Shown piece after piece: positions 1 to 5,902 of a DNA stretch of 7,762 bases. The stretch's first letter is position 1. Each line of letters starts with the position of its first letter. The stretch covers positions 1 through 7,762 of the forward strand of contig JALUUP010000428.1 in NCBI GenBank assembly GCA_027021285.1, in the 5' to 3' direction. This DNA is from Bacteroidota bacterium (GTDB taxonomy: Bacteria; Bacteroidota; Ignavibacteria; SZUA-365; JAADGX01). The notes under the pieces were generated by a model. It did not search any database, had not been told where the DNA came from, and was given only the letters and a program-made list of their open reading frames with translations. Both the position numbers and the translations under genes were made by a program.

Positions 1-443
1 GATTCTTTGGGCATGCCATCGAATATCTTTCCTTCTTCTTTATCTTTTTTTGCCTTCCTATTGCTCTTGAATCCACGCCTTGAATTCAAATGGTCCAGCA
101 CCCGTCCCAATTCTATCAGCGATAACTTTTCATACAATGCTTTCTTTCGTAGCTCGTAAGGGTTCAGCGCAAAAAAGACACCCGGATCATCAGGCATCAT
201 TCCCAGGTTTTTGATAAGAGATCTTAGCTGCCTCCTTCGCATTTTTCGTCTTTCATTCTGGCGTCGAGCTTGCCTTGCTGTTCTTCTCACCTGGTTTCTC
301 GATGCCTCTTTTTCAGAGTTGATCTTATCGACTCCTTCCGGAAACACCCGTACCCCCGCGTCAATAATCTCCTTCTTTTCTGAATCGACCAATGCCCAGC
401 CGATGGAATTCGTTCCTAAGTCCAATCCAAGCGTGTAATTCAT
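1..443 (-). CDS. cas9: Cas9 endonuclease, N-terminal part (cut by window edge)
   Basis: RNA-guided type II CRISPR effector; only the first 147 codons plus two bases are present, and the frame stays open to the edge. Read from the ATG at 443, residues 5-20 are LGLDLGTNSIGWALVD, the RuvC-I strand with its catalytic Asp (D8). Residues about 47-77 form the arginine-rich bridge helix (SRNQVRRTARQARRQNERR...). Residues 118-130 read DHLNSRRGFKSNRK, the start of the REC lobe, which in known families resembles long Cas9 proteins, often type II-C, from Proteobacteria and Bacteroidetes. Subtype is inference, because the HNH, RuvC-II/III and PAM-interacting parts are outside. A GGGAGG ribosome binding site (450-455) lies 6 nt before the ATG, and no other in-frame ATG precedes it. 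The tracrRNA gene is divergent, immediately upstream. The coding sequence is AT-richer than the ccm genes. Whether the full gene is intact cannot be seen here. Confidence 0.95.
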   Translation of the reverse strand, partial: MNYTLGLDLGTNSIGWALVDSEKKEIIDAGVRVFPEGVDKINSEKEASRNQVRRTARQARRQNERRKMRRRQLRSLIKNLGMMPDDPGVFFALNPYELRKKALYEKLSLIELGRVLDHLNSRRGFKSNRKAKKDKEEGKIFDGMPKE

Positions 444-449
444 AAACAG

Positions 450-455
450 CCTCCC
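450..455 (-). promoter_or_regulatory. Ribosome binding site of cas9
   Basis: GGGAGG on the minus strand, 6 nt before the ATG at 443. It fixes the cas9 start, since no alternative in-frame ATG lies nearby. Confidence 0.8.
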
Positions 456-470
456 GTTTAGACTTAAATC

Positions 471-499
471 TTGACAAAAGAATATATTCTTTTTATATT
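471..499 (+). promoter_or_regulatory. tracrRNA promoter (sigma70 type)
   Basis: A perfect -35 TTGACA (471-476) and a -10 TATATT (494-499, one mismatch) are separated by exactly 17 nt. The expected start is near 506, just before the anti-repeat segment. A strong promoter pointing into a roughly 90-nt non-coding unit that ends in a terminator is what a tracrRNA gene should look like. Confidence 0.75.
476..493. repeat. 18-bp perfect palindrome in the cas9/tracrRNA promoter region
   Basis: The sequence aaaagaatatattctttt is its own reverse complement. It covers the 17-nt spacer between the tracrRNA -35 and -10, overlapping the last -35 base, and contains the proposed cas9 -10. It could be an operator for a dimeric regulator of both units. 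Because it is purely AT-rich it could also arise as a by-product of two overlapping promoters. Confidence 0.55.
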
Positions 500-509
500 T
501 GATTCACAA
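481..509 (-). promoter_or_regulatory. Probable cas9 promoter
   Basis: On the minus strand TTGTGA (504-509, four of six matches to the -35 consensus) is followed after 17 nt by TATATT (481-486, five of six matches to the -10). Transcription would start near 474, giving a leader of about 30 nt before the cas9 ATG. The -10 lies inside the 18-bp palindrome, and the -35 overlaps the predicted start of the tracrRNA, so the two promoters occupy the same DNA. This is a consensus match only. Confidence 0.5.
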
Positions 510-596
510 TGTAGCAGAAGTGTGCTTGACCGCTTATCACAATAAGGTCTTGTACCGAAAGTTAAAATTTGCCCCGGTTCTTCCGGGGTATTTTTT
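506..596 (+). ncRNA. Probable tracrRNA
   Basis: Trans-activating CRISPR RNA, the partner that pairs with crRNA repeats and loads them into Cas9. The predicted transcript is about 90 nt. The proposed anti-repeat (about 508-543) ends in ctTATCACAATAAGG, matching the (A)CAAUAAGG junction known from type II-C tracrRNAs such as that of Neisseria. A nexus-like hairpin follows: GGT (546-548), loop CTTGT, ACC (554-556). Then come an A-rich linker and the terminator hairpin. From the anti-repeat, the host CRISPR repeat should begin close to (G)TTGTGATAAGC, allowing for the usual bulge and mismatches. Position next to cas9, a strong promoter and correct length support the call. No array is present to confirm pairing, and the start is predicted from the promoter only. 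Confidence 0.8.
572..596 (+). terminator. Rho-independent terminator of the tracrRNA
   Basis: A six-base-pair GC stem, CCCCGG (572-577) and CCGGGG (583-588), with loop TTCTT is followed by TATTTTTT (589-596). It ends the short + strand unit that starts near 506. Confidence 0.9.
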
Positions 597-947
597 AGCT
601 CGCACATGTCGCTCCTTCGGAGGTTCTCTCATTTACCAGATGTGATGTGCACCAAACATATTTTCTCTACGGGGTTGAATTTCGAAGTGACGGATTAGGC
701 CGAGAACGATGGGCGAGCAATTTTCAACGCTGGATGTCAAATGCTAAATTTATTTCGATTTGGCGAATATTGAGAAGCTACGAGCTACACACATCCAAAA
801 TCACATTTTCCATGTGAATATTTAGTTATAAAAAACCATCCTCTCTCTCAACAAATCGCTGAAATTCCGTATACGGATTATGCATTGTCCTCGACTCATA
901 GCTTGACTACTCGTCAATGTACTTTACCCAACCAGGAGTAACCCGTT
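597..947. other. Intergenic stretch, no gene recognised
   Basis: About 350 AT-rich bases separate the tracrRNA terminator from the membrane protein gene. I see no plausible coding frame, tRNA or CRISPR-like repeat. Small structures present are a hairpin TCACAT-ttt cc-ATGTGA (801-817) and a 12-bp perfect palindrome tccgtatacgga (866-877), about 70 bases before the gene at 948. The region should contain that gene's promoter, but no pair of hexamers is convincing. Confidence 0.6.
866..877. repeat. 12-bp perfect palindrome upstream of membrane protein gene
   Basis: tccgtatacgga reads the same on both strands. It lies 70 bases upstream of the ATG at 948 and could be an operator half-site pair. 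Short palindromes also occur by chance, and nothing else supports a regulatory role. Confidence 0.25.
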
Positions 948-1328
948 ATGGAAAAACACGTTACCGCAGTCGCCTCGCTCCAGATCGGTCTCAGTATTCT
1001 CAGTATCCTGATGGGCACGTTCATATTCTTCATCCTCTCGGGCACGGGATTCCTGACTCATGACAGCGAAGCTCGTTTTATTCTTACGACTATCGGAACG
1101 GGAATTGCGATCTTCTTTTTCATCATTGCATTGCCCGGCTTGATCGGCGGCATCGGTCTGTTCAAACGACAGGAATGGGCCCGCATACTTGTGCTGATCA
1201 CCTCCGCGCTCCACCTGTTGAATTTCCCCGTGGGCACGGCGCTGGGGATCTATTCCATCTGGGTTCTGGTCCAGGACGAGACCATCGACCTGTTCAGAAC
1301 AAAAGCTCCCGTGTTCCCGGATTTTTGA
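948..1328 (+). CDS. Small integral membrane protein of unknown function
   Basis: A 126-residue very hydrophobic protein with about three to four membrane segments (roughly residues 8-31, 44-71 and 78-107, the last long enough to be two short helices). The soluble parts are small. The C-terminal half, PGLIGGIGLFKRQEWAR followed by LNFPVGTALGIYSIWVL and a closing ETIDLF, resembles small uncharacterised membrane proteins found in several environmental phyla; this is recalled similarity, not a domain assignment. An AGGAG ribosome binding site (934-938) lies 9 nt before the ATG, which supports both the frame and the start. The opposite-strand frame over the same bases lacks such support. The gene stands alone and converges on the ccm operon. 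I do not know its function. Confidence 0.8.
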   Translation: MEKHVTAVASLQIGLSILSILMGTFIFFILSGTGFLTHDSEARFILTTIGTGIAIFFFIIALPGLIGGIGLFKRQEWARILVLITSALHLLNFPVGTALGIYSIWVLVQDETIDLFRTKAPVFPDF

Positions 1329-1369
1329 AAGAGAACCTAAACGATCTCTCGTTCAGACGTAGTCGCCCC

Positions 1370-1403
1370 AAATAAAACAAGCGCACCCTTTGTGGGCGCG
1401 CTT
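1370..1403 (-). terminator. Rho-independent terminator of the ccm operon
   Basis: On the minus strand a ten-pair stem (AAGCGCGCCC with GGGTGCGCTT, one G-U pair, loop ACAAA; 1379-1403) is followed by GTTTTATTT (1370-1378). In the + direction the same stem has an A-C mismatch and no T run, so it mainly serves the leftward operon. It lies about 220 bases beyond the ccmF stop and about 50 bases beyond the stop of the convergent membrane protein gene. Confidence 0.75.
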
Positions 1404-1458
1404 GTCCGTTATACATCACCTTGCTATCCGTTCAAGAATCCTCTTACACCCCGAGCGA

Positions 1459-1568
1459 AGTCCTGAGCAGAGTCCTGAGCAGAGTCCTGAGTAGAGTCCT
1501 GAGCGGAGTCCTGAGCGAAGTCCTGAGCGGAGTCCTGAGCGGAGTCGAAGGACGGAGTCGAAGGACGA
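1459..1568. repeat. Tandem repeat: seven 12-bp units plus two 13-bp units
   Basis: Seven head-to-tail copies of AGTCCTGAGCRR (consensus on the + strand) run from 1459 to 1542, with changes mainly in the last two bases and one C-to-T change in the third unit. They are followed by two copies of AGTCGAAGGACGR (1543-1555 and 1556-1568). Read on the minus strand, the junction gives CTTCGACTCCGCTCAGGA, a short element dispersed widely in many environmental bacterial genomes. The array lies between the ccmF stop and the ccm terminator, so it should be transcribed in the 3' untranslated region of the ccm mRNA. No unique spacers are present, so it is not CRISPR. Confidence 0.9.
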
Positions 1569-1622
1569 GCGAATCAACGCAAAACAACTCCTTCTCTGGA
1601 AGAGCGGTCCGTCCGGCGTATT

Positions 1623-4304
1623 CTACACTGTCTTTTCCACCGGTTCCGCATCCTCCTCCTTTACTTCAACTTCACGCGTGGGCCGCACGACACGTGTATC
1701 CACAGGCGGCTGCAATAACGTCCTCCGCGCCTCTTGCGCGCGCCGCAGGATGGCGATGAAGATGCCAATCATCATGAGCGTGACGCCCGCCCAGATCAGG
1801 CTGACGAACGGCTTGAGACTTGCTTCCACCACCAGCGTTTCCGCCGTGCGCTTTCCTCCCGCCTGCGGATTCCGCGTGCGGATTTCCGCGTGCGACTTCG
1901 AAGGATCTTCCGGATCGACATTCATCCGCACCAGGGTGATCTCCAGGTCCCCGTCTTCCACGGAAGCTGGTTCGTAATCCATCCCGTCGCGTTTGGTGAC
2001 GACGAACGGCTTGAGCACCTGCTCCTTGCCGCCATATTTCTTCACACGGAAAATTCCCCCGATCCGCATTTCGCCGCCGTCTTTCATCATGGCTTCGCGG
2101 TCCACGTTGCTCATGTCGAAGCGCTCGAACGTAATCTCGTAGTCGCCGAACTGCATGCTCTCTCCCTTGGCCAGTGAGGCAGGTTCGCCCTCGTTCTTGC
2201 TGTCAGGCTGGAGCAGGGCCTGCGGTTCGAGATAGATATCCTTGTGAATGTAGTTGGCGATGTCGGGGTTCCGGCTCAGGGATTCGCTGCCGCCATAATT
2301 GTGCATGAACATCACGGGCTTGAGAACGGTCACTTCCCGCCCGTCCTTTTCCAGGCGAACCAGGAAATGGAAACGCTCGCCGTTATAGAATGGCTCATAT
2401 CCTATGTAGGTCATATCGTACCCGTAGGCTTGCTGCGGCTTGTCCTTCTCAAGTTCCAACACCGTTTTCTGACCGTAAAACCCTGACGTCACGATCCCTA
2501 TCAACATCATTGCGATCCCGATGTGGGCTACGTAAGCGCCTGTGAAACGCGGGTTGCCGCGAAGAATCTTCGCTCCAACTTGTATGTTGAGCACGAGCGA
2601 AAACACGCCAGCGAATGTCAACAGTATCATCGTGACGTTCTGGATGCCGAGCAGCACGAGAACGATGGTGATCGCAACGGAAACCGCGAGCCCCGACCGC
2701 ATTTTCCTCCAGATCTCCCCGCCGGTATTCGCGCGCCACTTCAGAAGTATCGTGAACCCCGTAATCAACCCGATGATGACACCAATGGGCCATGTCAACG
2801 CATCGTAGAATTCCGCCGACACCGTGTTGCCCAGGGCCGCCGTGCTGCTGAATACACCCAGAACACTGTTGACGGCGTCGATAATCATGTCCGGGATGAT
2901 CGGCAGGGACGTGCCGAGAATCACGATCACGGACAGGGCAAGCAGAACGGCCGAGGCGATGCCCAGCCAGGTTTCGCGCGACAGGATTTCGAAGCTCTGG
3001 AACTCCGTTTCCGAGTGCAGACGCCCGGTAAACGTGTAACCGATCAGCCCAAGTTTGAACACCAGCGCGGGTATCCACAGGTACGACAGGGTGTTGAGAC
3101 CGTGCGCGACCACCTCCAGCAGGAAGAGGAAAAAGCCCGCTATTCCTCCCGCCGCTGCCTGCGCATCATGAAATACGGGGACGAGATCGCCGCTGATCTG
3201 GGCAAACACCGGGATGGACGGCCCGATGATAACGATGTACAACACCAGGTACCGCCGGAAACCCCTGAATTTCGCCCACAAGTTCTTGCCCCACTTCGTG
3301 AACCGGATAAACAACAGCGCATGCCCGATGTCGATGAACATGAACATGAACAAAACCAGGAGCGTGTACGGCAGCCGGCCCGGATCGACGAACGAATGCA
3401 CGGAGGAATCGCCCAGCACCCCGCTTCGCGTCAGAAACGTGGAATACAACACGAGAACAAAGGTGATGATGGCAAGGACGTAGTTCGTCATCACCAGGCC
3501 TTTCGTGCGTTTCTGCACCAGCATCGAATGCACGAGAGCCGTGCAGACGATCCAGGGAAGAAGGGAGGAGTTTTCCACGGGGTCCCATCCCCACCAGCCG
3601 CCCCAGCCCAGGGTTTCATACGCCCAATAGCCGCCCAGCATGATGCCCGCACCGAGAACCATGGAGCCCGCCAGCACCCAGGGAAACGCCCGCGTGACCC
3701 ATTCCTGGTGCTGCTTCTTTATCAACGCTCCCACAGCCCATGCAAAGGGAACCGAAACCGCCGCAAAGCCGGCAAAAAGCACCGGCGGATGAATCTGCAT
3801 CCAGAAATTCTGAAGGAGCGGATTCAGACCCCTACCGTCGGCGGGAATGACCGCGGCATCGATATGGGCGAAGGGGTTCTTGGTAATTATGAGGAGGAGA
3901 AGGAAGCTACCGATGAGAGTAAAAATCGGCATAACTTCTTTTTCATAGCCGTGCTTTTCGGTGTACGGCATGAGCACAACGCCGATCAAAATGGTCATGA
4001 GTGCCCACAGGAGAAAACTGCCCTCCTGCCCGGCGTAGAACGTGGACATCAACAACCCCATCGGCAGGTCCCGGGAGCTGTATGACCAGACGTAGTGAAA
4101 TTGAAACTGGTGCTTGACAATGAGGATCAGGAGCGCCGCAGATGCGACCATGACACTGACGGCCATCACGTGGTATCCGCCGCGACCAAGTTTTATGCTG
4201 TCCGTTTTGGTAAACGAACGCAGGTAGGCATAAACGGCCACGACGGAAGCGATAAAGCCGGTAATAATCGCCGCTCGCCCGAGGGTGCCTATAAAATCAT
4301 ACAT
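1623..4304 (-). CDS. ccmF: Cytochrome c maturation protein CcmF, enlarged
   Basis: Polytopic inner-membrane heme-handling protein that receives heme from holo-CcmE and takes part in its ligation to apocytochrome c in the periplasm. The WWD motif WGGWWGWDPVEN is at residues 234-245. The family's conserved histidines are all present: H172 (IHPPVLFAGF), H259, H303 (SVHSF) and H594 (HIGIAMMLIG). SRETW near 442 followed by VILGTSLPII is also typical. At 893 residues it is well above the roughly 650 of E. coli. The extra length is a periplasmic beta-rich region (about 612-833) before the last helix (about 833-853) and an acidic cytoplasmic tail ending KEEDAEPVEKTV. The start has AAAGGA 7 nt upstream of ATG 4304. 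It is the last gene of the operon. No ccmG, ccmH or ccmI follows. Confidence 0.95.
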   Translation of the reverse strand: MYDFIGTLGRAAIITGFIASVVAVYAYLRSFTKTDSIKLGRGGYHVMAVSVMVASAALLILIVKHQFQFHYVWSYSSRDLPMGLLMSTFYAGQEGSFLLWALMTILIGVVLMPYTEKHGYEKEVMPIFTLIGSFLLLLIITKNPFAHIDAAVIPADGRGLNPLLQNFWMQIHPPVLFAGFAAVSVPFAWAVGALIKKQHQEWVTRAFPWVLAGSMVLGAGIMLGGYWAYETLGWGGWWGWDPVENSSLLPWIVCTALVHSMLVQKRTKGLVMTNYVLAIITFVLVLYSTFLTRSGVLGDSSVHSFVDPGRLPYTLLVLFMFMFIDIGHALLFIRFTKWGKNLWAKFRGFRRYLVLYIVIIGPSIPVFAQISGDLVPVFHDAQAAAGGIAGFFLFLLEVVAHGLNTLSYLWIPALVFKLGLIGYTFTGRLHSETEFQSFEILSRETWLGIASAVLLALSVIVILGTSLPIIPDMIIDAVNSVLGVFSSTAALGNTVSAEFYDALTWPIGVIIGLITGFTILLKWRANTGGEIWRKMRSGLAVSVAITIVLVLLGIQNVTMILLTFAGVFSLVLNIQVGAKILRGNPRFTGAYVAHIGIAMMLIGIVTSGFYGQKTVLELEKDKPQQAYGYDMTYIGYEPFYNGERFHFLVRLEKDGREVTVLKPVMFMHNYGGSESLSRNPDIANYIHKDIYLEPQALLQPDSKNEGEPASLAKGESMQFGDYEITFERFDMSNVDREAMMKDGGEMRIGGIFRVKKYGGKEQVLKPFVVTKRDGMDYEPASVEDGDLEITLVRMNVDPEDPSKSHAEIRTRNPQAGGKRTAETLVVEASLKPFVSLIWAGVTLMMIGIFIAILRRAQEARRTLLQPPVDTRVVRPTREVEVKEEDAEPVEKTV

Positions 4305-4339
4305 ATGTATGTCCTTTCGTTACAGGTGGGGAAGTGAAA

Positions 4340-4729
4340 TCACGTGCCCGATTGCGCCGGAGGGGTTGTCTCTTCGTACTTGCTGGGGCACTTGGTCAGT
4401 ACGTAGGTTGCCTCGAAGTGGTCGTTCTTGAAGCGTCCCTTGGCAACGATACTTGTCGCGATTTCGAAATTATTCGGCTTGGGGCCGTGCAGGGTCACCA
4501 GCGCGGTTTCCCCGTTGTCGTCCCGCATGTAGAACTTGAAGGTATTGTTGGCGGGATCGTATTCGCTTCCTTTTTCCTGGACCCATTCGCCTTTGACCTG
4601 GACTATTTTGCCCATGCGTTTGGCTTCTGCCAGGTTGGCGTATTGCACGGATTCAGTCATGAGACTGACCCCGGCAACAACGAGGAATACGATGATAATT
4701 ATTCCTCCGATGATGTATCTCGGTTTCAT
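4340..4729 (-). CDS. ccmE: Periplasmic heme chaperone CcmE, CxxxY type
   Basis: Membrane-anchored OB-fold protein that binds heme covalently and carries it from CcmC to CcmF. Its 129 residues comprise one N-terminal anchor helix (about 5-23), then a beta-barrel domain with VQVKGEWVQ, the FKFYMRDDNGE turn and the VAKGRF strand, all typical of the family. The heme-binding site reads VLTKCPSKYEE: Cys114 and Tyr118, a CxxxY motif, in place of the HxxxY of E. coli. CxxxY CcmE proteins are known from Desulfovibrio and from archaeal Ccm systems and define the System I* variant. A GGAGA ribosome binding site lies 5 nt before ATG 4729. It follows ccmD by 12 nt and precedes ccmF by 35 nt. Confidence 0.95.
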   Translation of the reverse strand: MKPRYIIGGIIIIVFLVVAGVSLMTESVQYANLAEAKRMGKIVQVKGEWVQEKGSEYDPANNTFKFYMRDDNGETALVTLHGPKPNNFEIATSIVAKGRFKNDHFEATYVLTKCPSKYEETTPPAQSGT

Positions 4730-4741
4730 ATCTATCTCCGT

Positions 4742-4870
4742 TTACCGTTGTTCTTCGATTTTACTCAGTTTTCTATCCAGTCGAAACAGGTAGAAAAAGA
4801 AGCCTGCCCAGATGACCACGACGATCACCAGGACAACATACAACGAGTTCTCGCTTAAAAAATCATACAT
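4742..4870 (-). CDS. ccmD: Small heme exporter subunit CcmD
   Basis: A 42-residue protein with a short N-terminus (MYDFLSENS), one membrane helix (about residues 11-29, YVVLVIVVVIWAGFFFYLF) and a charged cytoplasmic end, RLDRKLSKIEEQR. This is the usual plan of CcmD, which joins the CcmABC complex and is needed for release of holo-CcmE. Position between ccmC and ccmE is the normal place for ccmD. The sequence itself is too short and variable for a firm family match, so the call leans on context. The ribosome binding site is weak (GGA 7 nt before the ATG). The first codons, ATGTATGATTTT, are shared with the start of ccmF. Confidence 0.8.
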   Translation of the reverse strand: MYDFLSENSLYVVLVIVVVIWAGFFFYLFRLDRKLSKIEEQR

Positions 4871-4930
4871 GGCAATATCCGGAATCGATGAATATTCATG
4901 ATTTCAATCTATCACTTCCCCCGTGTAGAA

Positions 4931-5902
4931 TCAAGCCTCAAAGTCGGTGCGCACAAGCAGGCGCGACACGCGATTTCGCACGTTCATCAGCCACGCAAAC
5001 AACACGATGAACCCCGCCAGCAACGAGTACAGGATGACGCGCATGACGGCGTTGAGACCACCCGCGCTCATGACTGGACCGCCCGAGGTGTCATCCGCGG
5101 AACCGGGATGCAGACCGGGCAGGATGCGCGGCATGATGAAGATGAAGAACGGAACGGTTACGAAGGCGAGAATCGTGTACACGGCCGACAGGCGCGCGCG
5201 CTTTTCCTCCACTTCGATGGCCGATCGCAGTGCGAAAAACGCACCGTAGATAAGCAGGAGTACGAAAATCGACGTCTCCCGCGGATCCCAGTTCCAGAAC
5301 GATCCCCAGTTGAACTTCGCCCAGATGGAACCTGTTACCGTCGCCAGCAGGCAGAAGAGCAATCCCAACCCGGCGGCGTTGGCCGATTTCATGTCATCCT
5401 CGAGATCGTGTTTGCGCAGGTACGCGATGCCGTACCACATCGAGACCAGGAATGCGATGACGGTCATCCAGGCCATGGGCACGTGGAAAAAGATGATCCG
5501 CGCCCGCTCTTCCAGCCCTGGAATATAGGGCAGGGTCAAACCGGGATCCACGTCCACTACCTGGCAAATCCGCACCCCGTGACGCTCTTCGTCGTAACGG
5601 GCTTCCACGAGCAGCGACTGTGCCTGGTCGAATCCCTCGGGCTTCGAAGGAACGTAAAACGTCGCCGTCCTTCCTCCGCCGTCCGTACCCTGGAACACGA
5701 ACATTCCTTCTTCCCGGTCGAACTCCGCGGGTTGGCTGTGATCAATATTAATCTTGACCTGGATTTCTCCAGGGGCATTCACTTGCTTGAGGTACGCGAG
5801 GTCAGCCAGGTTTCCGGCGATGGGAAGAACGATTCCGACCGCACTCCAGAACGCGATCCACACGAGTAACAGGTATTTCCACCACGATGATGTGCTTTTC
5901 AT
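4931..5902 (-). CDS. ccmC: Heme-handling protein CcmC with extra OB-like periplasmic domain
   Basis: Inner-membrane protein of the HCP/CcsA family that presents heme to CcmE. The WWD motif lies at residues 194-209 (IWAKFNWGSFWNWDPRE). The two flanking heme-ligand histidines fit H140 (FFHVPMAWM) and H265 (LPGLHP). Six helices follow the usual layout. At 323 residues it is about 80 longer than E. coli CcmC. The extra part sits between helix 1 (about 9-29) and FFHVPMAWM, at about residues 41-118. It reads like the beta-barrel of CcmE: GEIQVK, then AEFDREEGMFVF, a D-x-G turn, then FDQAQSLLVEARY. The position of CcmE Cys114 is occupied by Asp. ATG 5902 directly abuts the ccmB stop (TAAATG), so translation is probably coupled. 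Confidence 0.93.
   Translation of the reverse strand: MKSTSSWWKYLLLVWIAFWSAVGIVLPIAGNLADLAYLKQVNAPGEIQVKINIDHSQPAEFDREEGMFVFQGTDGGGRTATFYVPSKPEGFDQAQSLLVEARYDEERHGVRICQVVDVDPGLTLPYIPGLEERARIIFFHVPMAWMTVIAFLVSMWYGIAYLRKHDLEDDMKSANAAGLGLLFCLLATVTGSIWAKFNWGSFWNWDPRETSIFVLLLIYGAFFALRSAIEVEEKRARLSAVYTILAFVTVPFFIFIMPRILPGLHPGSADDTSGGPVMSAGGLNAVMRVILYSLLAGFIVLFAWLMNVRNRVSRLLVRTDFEA

Noticed and set aside
211..438. + strand 75-codon frame
   Set aside because: Antisense to the cas9 5' end, which carries clear RuvC-I and bridge-helix motifs.
801..817. Hairpin TCACAT-tttcc-ATGTGA as a terminator or regulator site
   Set aside because: Only six AT-rich pairs with no T run; the half-site order does not fit the CRP consensus. 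Likely chance.
924..1214. Minus-strand 96-codon frame
   Set aside because: Antisense to the membrane protein gene at 948, which has the ribosome binding site and coherent hydrophobic segments; the minus frame is charged and low in complexity.
1459..1568. Possible CRISPR array
   Set aside because: Units are 12-13 bp and directly adjacent, with no unique spacers, and unrelated to the tracrRNA anti-repeat.
1421..1759. + strand frame encoding a VLSR/VLSG repeat protein
   Set aside because: The repeat peptide is only the 12-bp tandem array read in frame, 12 being a multiple of three. The frame overlaps the end of ccmF and has no ribosome binding site.
2523..4085. Long + strand open frame of 520 codons
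   Set aside because: It lies fully antisense to ccmF, whose motifs and helices are unmistakable. The translation is low-complexity, charged and rich in Gln, His, Arg and Asp, typical of a mirror frame of a membrane protein gene.
4898..5869. + strand open frame of 323 codons
   Set aside because: Antisense to ccmC, with the same charged, low-complexity mirror-frame look and no ribosome binding site or family motif.
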